From IMG/VR virus record IMGVR_UViG_3300030329_002525, positions 1 to 23,464 of that record: a stretch of 23,464 nucleotides of DNA; one strand, 5' to 3'. Made by a program: the position numbers and the translations under genes. This document shows positions 12,926-21,055 of the stretch, piece by piece (the stretch's first letter is position 1; every line of letters begins with the position of its first letter). Under the pieces are notes generated by a model. It did no database searches, was not told where the DNA came from, and was given only the letters and a program-made list of their open reading frames with translations. This stretch comes from a virus.

Positions 12926-13945
12926 ATGTCTGAAGCAGTAAGCATTCCCGAGCGACAGGACGATCCGACCATCGATGACAATGTTGCGGAACTCGACCCA
13001 ATTGAAGAATTGAGGGCGATGGACGAACAGGAGAATCGACAGGAGCTTGAGGCCATCGTAGGGGATGAGGCGAGACAGGAATATGCGGAAGCCAATCCCG
13101 CCTTACAAAATCAGGAAGCGCCCCAGCAGGAAGCGCCCCCGCAAGGGGAATCGGCCCAAGGGAATCGACCCGGATTTGATACATTAATCCGCGATATAGA
13201 AAATAATTTAGGTCCAGAGCACGCTGCGGTAGCACGCGAAATGCAACGCGATGGATCGCGCAGAGTTAATGAAGCTAAAGAGCTTCAAGATGAGCTTCGG
13301 TCAACCTTATTGGATGTCCGAGAGATTCAGCAGGAATTAGATCGCTACAAGAATGGGGAGCAACCTGAGCAGCAGGCTGAGGAGTCTGGTTCACAGGAAG
13401 ACCCCATGCTTGCCACGGTTCGTCCTGAGCAGTGGGAGCTATTTGAGAAAATGGCTCAACGCGCAGGATACATAAAGAAAGATGACGTTGAGCAGGAGAT
13501 GGCTCAAGAGGATCAGGCTGCATTCATTAAGGATGCGATTGATTCCGGCATCGAGACATATGGACAGAACTTTGGCACCCGTGATGGTGATGGTGATTTT
13601 GTTCCCAATGAAACAGTCAAGCCATTGCTTGACAATGAGTATGAGCGGGTGATGGATCCGAATAGGGGCCTAACCCTTAAAGACTTATTTGTTCTCGCCA
13701 ATCACGATCAAATCGTAGAGGCGGCACGCCAGTCTGGTGCTCCAGCACCTGTCGAGTCTGCTCCTGAGGGTGGAAGAGATGCATATGCACCTCGTCCTGC
13801 CGAGCGGAGGGAAGCGGCAAGGCGTGCTGCTGGCCAAGCTCATTCCAATAGCTCAGCGCGAACCACTCCCAACATTTATAGTCAGGGAGATCGCTTGGAA
13901 GACGTAGTTGCTCGCGCAACGCTGCTTTCTGCGAGACAAATATAA
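12926..13945 (+). CDS. Scaffold-like capsid assembly protein
   Basis: 339 residues, acidic, Gln/Glu-rich and largely helical, immediately before the major capsid gene, the classic place and composition of a scaffold. The N-terminal 70 residues are disordered and acidic (DPIEELRAMDEQENRQELEA), with a repeated QEAPQQEAPPQ stretch. A coiled-coil follows at about 95-145. The C-terminus is basic and Ala-rich (RPAERREAARRAAGQ), where scaffolds typically contact the capsid protein. No protease motif is visible, so whether it is removed by proteolysis or exits intact is open. Ribosome-binding site CGGAG upstream. Confidence 0.75.
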   Translation: MSEAVSIPERQDDPTIDDNVAELDPIEELRAMDEQENRQELEAIVGDEARQEYAEANPALQNQEAPQQEAPPQGESAQGNRPGFDTLIRDIENNLGPEHAAVAREMQRDGSRRVNEAKELQDELRSTLLDVREIQQELDRYKNGEQPEQQAEESGSQEDPMLATVRPEQWELFEKMAQRAGYIKKDDVEQEMAQEDQAAFIKDAIDSGIETYGQNFGTRDGDGDFVPNETVKPLLDNEYERVMDPNRGLTLKDLFVLANHDQIVEAARQSGAPAPVESAPEGGRDAYAPRPAERREAARRAAGQAHSNSSARTTPNIYSQGDRLEDVVARATLLSARQI

Positions 13946-13962
13946 GCGAGGAGTTATAAGTC

Positions 13963-14952
13963 ATGGCTAATGAAACTAGCCTAACACTGACCTATGGTCC
14001 CCTCTTGACCACTACGCTTAAGAGGGTTTTGGATTCGGGCGCACTACACGACAACATCTTTGAGAACGACGTTCTCTTGCAGTGGTTGCGTGGTGGCGGT
14101 CGAGTCAAAGTAGTGGACGGTGGCGAACGTATGCGCATCGGCATTATGGACGCCAAGAATACCACCGCAAAATGGTATTCGGACTACGAGAACTTGGATG
14201 TCACCGCTCAGGCGGGAATGACCTCCGCGTTCTACGCTTGGAAGCAGGGTTCGACTTCTGTTTCCGTTAATGGTCGCGAGCTTCGCTCTAACAAGGGCAA
14301 ATCGCGGATCACGAATCTTCAGCAGGAAAAGATCACGCAGGCTGCTGCCTCTTTGACTGATATCGTTGCTACGGGCGCGTACTCTGATGGTACGGGCACG
14401 AGTTCGAAGCAGTTGACGGGCCTTGAGGCCATGATCGAAACCACCCCCGGCACGGTGTCGTATGGCTCTGTTGCCACGGGTAATACTGCATGGCGCAATC
14501 AGGTGCAAACTTCAGTTGGCGCTGCTGCGGTAAATCTTCTGCCGAAGCTTCGTACTGCCTACAACGATTGCAAGCAGGGCAAGGGCGGCGCGTCCAGTGC
14601 TCCTGACTTCATCGTGACCACGCAGACGGTTCACGAGTCGTTTGAGGCTCTCATGTATCCTCAGGTTCGTTATCAGCAGAATCCTTCGGGTGGCGCTGAT
14701 GCAGGCATCGACACCTTGAAGTTCAAGGGCGCTGATGTTGTCTGGGATGACTATTGCACCTCTGGTATGATGTACTTGCTGAATAGCAATCACATCACGA
14801 TGTTTGTGCATTCCGACGCTAACTTTAGCATGGCTGAGGGCGGCTTTCAGAAGCCGATCAATCAGGATGCTCTCGTGACGCAGATCTTCTTCCAAGGCAA
14901 CTTGGCTACCGACAATCGTCGTAAGCTGGGTAAGCTTTCTGGTATTACCTAG
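13963..14952 (+). CDS. Major capsid protein (HK97-like fold)
   Basis: 329 residues preceded by GAGGAG. It contains the expected layout: an N-terminal arm, an extended-loop region (DAKNTTAKWYSDYENLDV), a long central helix (SRITNLQQEKITQAAASLTD), an A-domain with a Gly/Ser-rich insert, and the C-terminal block TSGMMYLLNSNHITMFVHS often seen in environmental phage capsids. It is preceded by a scaffold-like gene and followed by decoration-like genes. The short length and lack of an N-terminal delta domain fit a separate scaffold. The assignment rests on position, size and these sequence features, not on an alignment. Confidence 0.85.
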   Translation: MANETSLTLTYGPLLTTTLKRVLDSGALHDNIFENDVLLQWLRGGGRVKVVDGGERMRIGIMDAKNTTAKWYSDYENLDVTAQAGMTSAFYAWKQGSTSVSVNGRELRSNKGKSRITNLQQEKITQAAASLTDIVATGAYSDGTGTSSKQLTGLEAMIETTPGTVSYGSVATGNTAWRNQVQTSVGAAAVNLLPKLRTAYNDCKQGKGGASSAPDFIVTTQTVHESFEALMYPQVRYQQNPSGGADAGIDTLKFKGADVVWDDYCTSGMMYLLNSNHITMFVHSDANFSMAEGGFQKPINQDALVTQIFFQGNLATDNRRKLGKLSGIT

Positions 14953-14969
14953 AATAGGGAGAAAATCAA

Positions 14970-15266
14970 ATGGCAGTCGGTGATTTTACGATTGATGGGA
15001 ACACGCTCCGAGCTACTGGGAATGTGTTTACCGTAAATGGGACGCTTGAGGTCGATACGAATGCAACGACCTCAGCTATATTCCCAAGTGGGTACATCAA
15101 GTCTTTTGCTTTTACGAGCAATGCTGATGACTTGGATGTGTCTATTCCAAAGCTGGCTATTAATGCCAGTGACTTTTCGGGTACTGCCGCGTCTGGGTCC
15201 GTTCACGTCGATGCGTCTGGTGGCGCACCGGATACGTTGAACTGGACAGCAGACTTTTTAATGTAG
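14970..15266 (+). CDS. Small beta-rich structural protein, decoration-like (98 aa)
   Basis: GGGAG stands upstream of the ATG. The product is Thr/Ser/Asp/Ala-rich with alternating hydrophobics (FTIDGNTLRATGNVFTVNGT), predicting a beta-sandwich. It has no cysteine or catalytic motif. Placement right after the capsid gene and its size suit a head decoration or cement protein. I do not recognise a specific family. Confidence 0.65.
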   Translation: MAVGDFTIDGNTLRATGNVFTVNGTLEVDTNATTSAIFPSGYIKSFAFTSNADDLDVSIPKLAINASDFSGTAASGSVHVDASGGAPDTLNWTADFLM

Positions 15267-15277
15267 AGGACTAAACA

Positions 15278-15718
15278 ATGCAGTTTACTCAGGTACACCG
15301 CACCGAGCAGGAAAAGGTTTTTATTTCTGTTCAGAATAACCAAGGTGCCGCTCTTCAGCCCGGTTACATTGTGGAATTTTCCGCGACTACGACTGATGCT
15401 GATCAGGGTCGCTTGGTTGAGCTTGTTGACGCCGCTGTTAATGCTACTCTTGGCATTGGCGCAGCGGTTGCAGGTGTTGTTGAAACGACCATCGCTACTG
15501 GCGAGGTTGGTCGTGTTCAGGTTTATGGTCCGGCTAATGTCCGTGCTGGCGCTTCGATTATCGCTAGCACTGCGGTAGTTGCTCAGGACACTGGCACCGT
15601 TGGTGCTGCTGTTCAGACGACGACCACGACTGCGGCTTATGCTGACGCCTTTATTGGGTGGACGCTGGAGAATGGCCCGAACGCCACGAACAGCACCGTT
15701 TTCATTAAGTGTCTCTAA
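15278..15718 (+). CDS. Head decoration-type protein (DUF2190-like)
   Basis: 146 residues with GAGGA upstream. The centre (GIGAAVAGVVETTIATGEVG, then RVQVYGPANVRAGASI) resembles the core of DUF2190-like phage head proteins, which form small beta-barrels on the capsid surface. Very high Ala/Val/Thr content and no Trp except near the end (FIGWTLENGP). Role: stabilising the expanded capsid (family inference). Confidence 0.6.
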   Translation: MQFTQVHRTEQEKVFISVQNNQGAALQPGYIVEFSATTTDADQGRLVELVDAAVNATLGIGAAVAGVVETTIATGEVGRVQVYGPANVRAGASIIASTAVVAQDTGTVGAAVQTTTTTAAYADAFIGWTLENGPNATNSTVFIKCL

Positions 15719-15742
15719 ACTTTTAGGCAGGAGAAACCGGGA

Positions 15743-16648
15743 ATGTCTAATAAAGCAGAGCATGGGGTAGATATAGATCTATCCAAGTACAAAGTCCTTG
15801 TGGCTACTCCCAATTATACCAACACCTTTTCGGCAGAGGTATATGGGAGCCACATGGACTGCGTGCGACGATGGACCGAGTGGGACATTGACTTCAAGTG
15901 GATGGTTGTAGGTCGTACGTTTGTTCATTTTGCACGAACCGAGGCTTGCACCTTTGCGGTAGACAATGGATACACTCACATTCTGTGGCTTGATGATGAT
16001 GCCATCATTGGTCCCAGTGTTCTTCCAAAGCTGTTGAAGCACGACAAGGAAGTTGTAATCACTCCCTATCCTATGCGGAGACCACCGCATGAGATAGGCA
16101 TCTTGTCTTCAACGACTGGAGACTGGGAAGATCAGCAGAGCTATAGGAATTGGCAGGTTAAAGATATGTTGCAAGGACTGAAAGAGTGTGATGGTGGTGG
16201 AACTCATTGCATGCTCATGAAGACTTCGGTCCTTACAGACTTCTATGGCCCACCTGTTCTTGATGGACCCAAGCTTACTGACGCAGAATCTATGAGAACG
16301 GAAAATGACAAAGGGTACCCATACGTTGTTATGCCTAAAGTTGGCACAGAGGATATGTTCATGTGCCTTCGCTTGAAGCTTAAGGGCGTAAAGATCTGGT
16401 GCGATACAGATCTCTTTGCTTCGCACGTTGGATTTAATCCTGTCATTGGTCCGGGTCACGTAGAGCAGATGGAACTTTGGATGGCACAACCGGAGAATCA
16501 AAATGCAGAAACAATCGGGGTCCATAATAATATACCGGTGCTCAGTATGCGCGAAGGGTTTGGACACGACGCTGAGCAAGCAGAAGAGCAAGTGCCCGGA
16601 GTGCGGAGCCAACAGGTGGATGCACGCGGAACGTCTGCACTGGTATGA
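15743..16648 (+). CDS. GT-A-type glycosyltransferase with extended C-terminus
   Basis: 301 residues, AGGAG upstream. The N-terminus KYKVLVATPNYTN is the nucleotide-binding first strand of GT-A enzymes. W82-LDDD (82-86) is the DxD metal/nucleotide-sugar motif. TEDMFMC at 202-208 supplies the late ED motif, with a candidate metal His at 228. It would transfer a sugar from a nucleotide-sugar to an acceptor, here perhaps a virion protein, given its place among structural genes (inference). Modified phage DNA or host surface glycan are alternatives. Residues 254-301 are encoded over the next gene in another frame and look like non-domain sequence. No membrane segment is seen. Confidence 0.8.
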   Translation: MSNKAEHGVDIDLSKYKVLVATPNYTNTFSAEVYGSHMDCVRRWTEWDIDFKWMVVGRTFVHFARTEACTFAVDNGYTHILWLDDDAIIGPSVLPKLLKHDKEVVITPYPMRRPPHEIGILSSTTGDWEDQQSYRNWQVKDMLQGLKECDGGGTHCMLMKTSVLTDFYGPPVLDGPKLTDAESMRTENDKGYPYVVMPKVGTEDMFMCLRLKLKGVKIWCDTDLFASHVGFNPVIGPGHVEQMELWMAQPENQNAETIGVHNNIPVLSMREGFGHDAEQAEEQVPGVRSQQVDARGTSALV

Positions 16649-16763
16649 GATAGTTAAGGTTTGGAGAGAGACTGGGGTATGGTTTGTAGATCCTGAATCT
16701 AAATTCGCTAAATTCCTTTTGTTTATTGATAAGATAACACCGGGGAAAACAAAATGGGTTTAG
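16503..16763 (+). CDS. Zinc-ribbon protein (86 aa), nested in the glycosyltransferase 3' end
   Basis: The ATG at 16503 has CCGGAG 7 nt upstream and lies 146 nt inside the preceding gene, in another frame. Residues 11-38 form a rubredoxin/zinc-ribbon knuckle pair, C13-x2-C16 and C31-x2-C34 (CPECGANRW), with basic residues between. The remainder is aromatic-rich (WYEIVKVWRETGVWFVD). It ends overlapping the methyltransferase start by 10 nt. It may be an adaptor for the flanking enzymes or a nucleic-acid binder (inference). The cysteine pattern makes this frame the more constrained one in the overlap. Confidence 0.7.
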   Translation: MQKQSGSIIIYRCSVCAKGLDTTLSKQKSKCPECGANRWMHAERLHWYEIVKVWRETGVWFVDPESKFAKFLLFIDKITPGKTKWV

Positions 16764-17509
16764 ACGAAGAATACATTAATAGTCCAGAATACCACGAAGT
16801 AAAAGAGCAGGCTAGTGCGACAGGACAGGCTGCAACTACAGCCTCAAAGGTTTCATTTAGCTTAGATCTTTATAGTGGCACCAGTGGCCTGAATCAAGAT
16901 GGGATTGGATATATTGTTCTCCGTGGACAAATGACACCTCATGGCAGGTCAAAGGCATGGGAAATGAATCCCATATTTCCGGAGGCAATCTCAGTAAGAA
17001 TGGACTATTGGGGAATAGATGAAGGCGCAGCAGACCTGCTTCATGGGCTCGTAAGAGCAATACGACCAAGTGTTGTTCTTGAAACGGGCACACATAAAGG
17101 CAGAAGCACATCGGCAATGGCTTCCGCTTTAGTAAAGAATGGCACAGGGTCCTTGACTACAATAGATTCCATTGATTATGGACTATTTGAGAATGGGGCT
17201 CTTACAGAGCAAGAGAAGTCGATTGTAACACAGGTGATTGGCAAGACGCCAGAGGCATTTAATTCACCTGAAGTGAAGGATCTGTCTGGTATAGAGTTTG
17301 CATTTGTGGACGGTGATCACACGCTGGCTGGAATGTTGAGAGATATGAAATTTGTTGAATCAAGGATGGCAGAACGATGCACTGTAGTAATAGACAATGC
17401 CTTGGATGCCGGGTATCCTGACCTTGCTCGATATTTTAGCGATACCAAGACCGGGGTTTGCATTCCTACGATGAGCGGAATGCAAGTCATTGAACTGAAG
17501 AAGAAATAG
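16754..17509 (+). CDS. Class I SAM-dependent methyltransferase (Methyltransf_24-like)
   Basis: 251 residues, GGGG upstream. Motif I is VVLETGTHKGRST (107-119), and the motif II acid is D138 in LTTIDSIDYG. FAFVDGDHT at 182-190 is the typical DG-DH strand of the Methyltransf_24/cephalosporin-hydroxylase-like group, and VVIDNA at 211-216 is the next strand. These enzymes commonly methylate sugars or small molecules, which fits the glycosyltransferase two genes upstream: an O-methylated sugar on the virion is a reasonable hypothesis. The N-terminal 80 residues (NSPEYHEVKEQAS) are outside the core fold. A hairpin terminator follows. Confidence 0.8.
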   Translation: MGLDEEYINSPEYHEVKEQASATGQAATTASKVSFSLDLYSGTSGLNQDGIGYIVLRGQMTPHGRSKAWEMNPIFPEAISVRMDYWGIDEGAADLLHGLVRAIRPSVVLETGTHKGRSTSAMASALVKNGTGSLTTIDSIDYGLFENGALTEQEKSIVTQVIGKTPEAFNSPEVKDLSGIEFAFVDGDHTLAGMLRDMKFVESRMAERCTVVIDNALDAGYPDLARYFSDTKTGVCIPTMSGMQVIELKKK

Positions 17510-17535
17510 AGAATCCCGTGTGAGTGCGCGGGTTA

Positions 17536-17583
17536 GGGGTGTATGGGGATTTCGTTCCCGGTTGCCCCATGCGCCCCGCTTTT
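17536..17583 (+). terminator. Hairpin terminator after the methyltransferase gene
   Basis: GGGG-TGT-ATGGGG (17536-17548) pairs with CCCCAT-GCG-CCCC (17565-17577) across a 16-nt loop, then GC and TTTT (17580-17583). Ten G-C-rich pairs with a 3x3 internal loop and a short U-tract suggest partial termination or attenuation. The 90-bp gap 17510-17599 holds only this and the ribosome-binding site of the next gene. Confidence 0.5.
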
Positions 17584-17599
17584 AAAAAGGAAGCGAAGC

Positions 17600-17914
17600 A
17601 TGTACCTTGGACAACAAGTTTGGTCGGAAACCACTGCTGGAACGAACTCTGGCGCGGTTGCAACGCATAGTGCAATAACGGATCGTCAGCACTTTGTTAC
17701 GTCTATCTCTGGTCACACAGATGCAGACAGCATTATAACAATTAAAGATGGAACGACGATTGTTTGGGAAACAAAGATCGATGTGTCAGTTGAAGGCACC
17801 TCGTTTTCTTTTACTACCCCCTGTATCCCGATCACTCCGGGAGCTAATGCAGTGGGTACGATAGCATCGTCAAGCTCAGATAGTCAGGTGAACCTTACTG
17901 GCTACACCATTTAA
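17600..17914 (+). CDS. Small beta-rich structural protein (104 aa)
   Basis: The start at 17600 is chosen over an in-frame ATG at 17543, because AAAAAGGA stands upstream and the longer version would run through the terminator hairpin. Predicted beta-sandwich with Thr/Ser/Ile alternation (HFVTSISGHTDADSIITIKDGTTIVWETK). No cysteine cluster. It resembles small receptor-like or decoration domains of environmental phages in style, but I do not recognise a family. Likely a virion component. Confidence 0.65.
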   Translation: MYLGQQVWSETTAGTNSGAVATHSAITDRQHFVTSISGHTDADSIITIKDGTTIVWETKIDVSVEGTSFSFTTPCIPITPGANAVGTIASSSSDSQVNLTGYTI

Positions 17915-17931
17915 ATAACTGGGAGATTAGC

Positions 17932-18501
17932 ATGTCAAATGCTTTGATTGACATTACTTCTAAGGTCGATGATGCAGATCTTGGTGAGGTATCGCTTAGT
18001 AAGCCACAGAGGGACACGGTGCTTTTTACCAAGTACGAGTCTCAAAATCCTATGGTTTCTGATACACAGCATCAGGGGCCATGGCACATTCAAGTAACCT
18101 CTGATCAGGCCCTAGGAGACAAGCTGGGCCTGAGAGAAGATGATGGAGTTATTATCGACTTTGAGGGAACTCCACGAGGAGAGGTTGCCATATCTCCGAT
18201 GGGTGAAGAGCTAACTGAAACACAGGCTGACTTGCGAGAAGAAGCTACGGGGCAAAACCTGCCTCGCTTTATAGCATTTGACTTTCGGATTAAGAAGCTT
18301 ACTAAGACCGATGGTCCCGAGCAGCGCGAGATGCTCATGAAAAGCGTTGATCAGCGTAGGCAGGAGTCGGAGTCTACTCTGATTGAAACGCTTACCAAGG
18401 CATTTCAATCAGCTTCTGGACAGCTTGCCCAAGATGGCAATGTTAATCCAAGTGAAGGCGAGCTTTTGGATGCGGTGAAGAAGAATTCCAAGGGAAAGTA
18501 A
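17932..18501 (+). CDS. Hypothetical virion-region protein (189 aa)
   Basis: GGGAG precedes the ATG. Residues 1-115 look folded (DTVLFTKYESQNPMVSDTQH, then GPWHIQVTSDQALGDKLGL). Residues 118-165 are helical and charged (PEQREMLMKSVDQRRQESES). The Gln/Ser-rich tail ends basic (VKKNSKGK). There is no recognised motif. Its stop abuts the next ATG, so it is co-translated with the head-tail adaptor. A head-completion or chaperone function is possible. Confidence 0.65.
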   Translation: MSNALIDITSKVDDADLGEVSLSKPQRDTVLFTKYESQNPMVSDTQHQGPWHIQVTSDQALGDKLGLREDDGVIIDFEGTPRGEVAISPMGEELTETQADLREEATGQNLPRFIAFDFRIKKLTKTDGPEQREMLMKSVDQRRQESESTLIETLTKAFQSASGQLAQDGNVNPSEGELLDAVKKNSKGK

Positions 18502-19476
18502 ATGGCTGGCACGTTCCGTGATTTAATAGATGAAGTCCTTGATCTTGGAAGCCACGGAACCGGGGATGATTTTGAGGGCATGGTTAAGGCTGCGATCAAT
18601 CGCACCTATCGTCGTGTCCTCCAAAAGACAAGACAAGAGACCTCTCTTAGAGAGTTTAGCTTAGCTACAGTCGCAGACACCTCCAAGTACGGCATGCCTC
18701 TTTATGTTAAGAGAATTCTTAATATTGAGGACCCTACTAACAAAAGGGTTGTGTATGACATATCTTGGCGCGAGTATGATGACTTATATGCTGGCAATAC
18801 GACTACGGGCGATCCTACAAGGGCCTATGTCTTAGGGTCCTTTGGTACCGCAGCCCAAAATGCTTCTGCTTCAGTATTCAATGTAGTCTCCTCTAATACC
18901 GCAGATGCTAATAATAGATATGTTACCATTACAGGGTTTGTTTCGGGGCACTTAACCTCTGAAACAATCACCCTTAATGGCTTAGTCACTGCGACTGGTA
19001 GTACTTCATTTGATGCGAATGGCATTGAACGCATAGTAGTGCACTCAATAGTCAATGTAGATGTAGTTGGCACTATTACGGTTAAAGATGCGAGTGGCAA
19101 CACAATGGCATCTATCCCGCCCACCTTCAAAAGTCCAACGCATCTTTGGGTTGAGTTTTATCCCATACCGGATGGTGTCATTACATACACTGTTCGATGT
19201 GAGATGCGCAAGCCTGACCTCGTTGAAGATGAGGATTGGCCAGAGATTGATGAGGACTTCCATAATATCATAGTGTGGGGCGCTGCTGCGGATGTCTTGC
19301 CAAATGTAGGCAAAGGCAACCAAGCAGACAGGCTCCGTAGAGATTATGAAGAAGGCTTGATGGAAGCTCTTAATGCTCAGGGAGATCATCCGGGCCGCAT
19401 TCGAACCTTTGCAGACTTAGATGTAGACTCCAAGTATCCAAGGCGACCCTTGGTTAAGGGCGTGGACTTCGTGTAA
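18502..19476 (+). CDS. Head-tail adaptor protein with Ig-like insertion
   Basis: 324 residues. The N-terminus (FRDLIDEVLDLGSHGTGDDF, then VKAAINRTYRRVLQ) and C-terminus (NIIVWGAAADVLPNVGKGNQADRLRRDYEEG) are the helical parts seen in phage adaptor proteins that bind the portal underside. Between them, residues 110-205 form a Thr/Val-rich beta-domain (VTITGFVSGHLTSETITLNG) resembling the Ig-like modules often inserted in virion proteins. The start directly follows the previous stop. The adaptor assignment relies on helix pattern and position before the tail-hub gene. Confidence 0.65.
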   Translation: MAGTFRDLIDEVLDLGSHGTGDDFEGMVKAAINRTYRRVLQKTRQETSLREFSLATVADTSKYGMPLYVKRILNIEDPTNKRVVYDISWREYDDLYAGNTTTGDPTRAYVLGSFGTAAQNASASVFNVVSSNTADANNRYVTITGFVSGHLTSETITLNGLVTATGSTSFDANGIERIVVHSIVNVDVVGTITVKDASGNTMASIPPTFKSPTHLWVEFYPIPDGVITYTVRCEMRKPDLVEDEDWPEIDEDFHNIIVWGAAADVLPNVGKGNQADRLRRDYEEGLMEALNAQGDHPGRIRTFADLDVDSKYPRRPLVKGVDFV

Positions 19477-21053
19477 TGCCACAAAAAGATACGGTCACAA
19501 ATCCAGTAACACCCGGAATTATAACCTCTCCAATGTTTAGGGTGAGGGGACAAACTTCCAACTGGTCATACCCGCATGAACTCGCCACTCCTGAGAGCAC
19601 GAAGAGGCTTTCAAACATTAATATATCTGAGCGAGCAATCGCAGAAACCCGCGATGGATGGTCTAAATACAATAGTGCGTCAACTTCTGCGGCAATTACT
19701 GGACTTATACAGGTTCCATATTCAACTGGTAAGCATGTGGTGGTTAATACCGCATCAAAAATTTATGATGATGATGGCACTACTCGGAGGGATGTTACAG
19801 GCTCCGTTTCTTTTTCTGGCTCAGGTGCTGATAGTTTTTATAGATATGTCCTGCTAAAAGACACTCTGTATGCAACGGATGGCGTGAATCCTATTTGGAC
19901 GAAAGACAATGACTTTGACACTTCGCCCAATAATGCCGCAGTAATATCATATGATGCTAGCGGTATAACGCTACAGGGAGCCAAGGATATAGCGGCACAT
20001 CAAGGTATATTAGTTGCAGCTAATGTTAAAGAAGGCGGATCATGGTATCCTACCCGCCTGCGGTGGTGCGGAGTGAATACAAATGACTACTCGATAGACC
20101 CCACTAAGTGGCCTGATCGAAACAGGTATGAAGTCTACCAAGGTGGTCCAGCTATTGTAGGAGTCGTTGACAACTATACAAGCTTGCTCGTATTCAAAGA
20201 GGATGGCGTATATCCGGGCAGAATCGATGGCGATGTAGGGTTCTTAGAATTTCGCCTTGATGAGCAGAGGGTGCAGAGAGGGTTTTCGCCTCTCGCCAAA
20301 AACTCGCTTATAGCACGACCTGAGTTTGTCTTTTGTGTGGCTAAGGAGGGTGCGGTTGTTATACGACCCGATTTATCTTTTGAGGTGGTCACCTCTAACC
20401 TCCAAGATGAATGGCGTAAACTTGTTCAAAGCAGGCTTCAATATGCTGTAAGTTGGGTAAGAGAAAAAGACCATCAAGTTCGCACCCTATTGAGTTCCTC
20501 TGGCACTGGCCACAATATCATATTGGTATGGGATTACCAAACAGGAGATTCATGGTTTGATTATCCCGCCAAAAATATAGGATTCGCAACGGAGGCTGAG
20601 TTCTCAAATGTAGACTATGACTTTATAGGGGCAACAGATGGATACCTTTATAAGGGCAATGATACCGATCAGGCAACAGATGATGGGAGTGCATTTAACT
20701 GGGAAATAACAATGCAGGATAATGATCTTGGCCAACCGGGACGAGCTAAGCATATCGTGCGATTTCGTACATTCTATGAGTTCAAGTCTGGCAACACCTC
20801 GTCAGGCTTGACACTGTTCTTGGACCGTGGCGCACAGTCTTCTCGTGCTACTACGATTAGGTTCGACAACCTATTTGGTAGCTGGAATGACAACATCACG
20901 TTCTGGAACGATGACACAAAGTATCTAGGCGGCAATGCAGTAGAAGACATCTACTTTGTGAATAGAATTGCGGAAACTATTTCTCCACGATGGACGGGAA
21001 CGCAACCCGCAAAGATCGTGGGATACCAAGTCGAATACGAGTTAATGGAGTAA
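19476..21053 (+). CDS. Tail hub / stabilisation-type protein, probably beta-propeller
   Basis: 525 residues, ATG overlapping the previous stop (TAATG). It has repeated beta-blade-like stretches with short aromatic motifs: GWSKYNSAST, KDTLYATDGVNPIWTKD, NYTSLLVFKEDGVYPGRIDG and ATDGYLYKGND. The C-terminal jelly-roll-like region (SGLTLFLDRGAQSS, then FNLFGSW-like turns) looks like a separate domain. Such proteins form the tail nozzle or stopper of short-tailed phages below the adaptor. With the absence of a tape measure so far, it points to a podovirus. No alignment was made. Confidence 0.6.
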   Translation: MPQKDTVTNPVTPGIITSPMFRVRGQTSNWSYPHELATPESTKRLSNINISERAIAETRDGWSKYNSASTSAAITGLIQVPYSTGKHVVVNTASKIYDDDGTTRRDVTGSVSFSGSGADSFYRYVLLKDTLYATDGVNPIWTKDNDFDTSPNNAAVISYDASGITLQGAKDIAAHQGILVAANVKEGGSWYPTRLRWCGVNTNDYSIDPTKWPDRNRYEVYQGGPAIVGVVDNYTSLLVFKEDGVYPGRIDGDVGFLEFRLDEQRVQRGFSPLAKNSLIARPEFVFCVAKEGAVVIRPDLSFEVVTSNLQDEWRKLVQSRLQYAVSWVREKDHQVRTLLSSSGTGHNIILVWDYQTGDSWFDYPAKNIGFATEAEFSNVDYDFIGATDGYLYKGNDTDQATDDGSAFNWEITMQDNDLGQPGRAKHIVRFRTFYEFKSGNTSSGLTLFLDRGAQSSRATTIRFDNLFGSWNDNITFWNDDTKYLGGNAVEDIYFVNRIAETISPRWTGTQPAKIVGYQVEYELME

Positions 21054-21055
21054 CC

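Noticed and set aside
12573-13235. 220-codon minus-strand frame opposite the zinc-ribbon and scaffold genes
   Set aside because: Shadow frame spanning a gene boundary on the other strand, with random-looking composition.
15203-15763. 186-codon minus-strand frame opposite the decoration genes
   Set aside because: Asn/Ser/Arg-rich artefact of Ala/Val/Thr codons on the coding strand; spans three genes.
17543-17599. Longer N-terminus (19 extra codons) for the 104-residue protein
   Set aside because: It would run through the terminator hairpin and lacks a ribosome-binding site; the start at 17600 has a good one.
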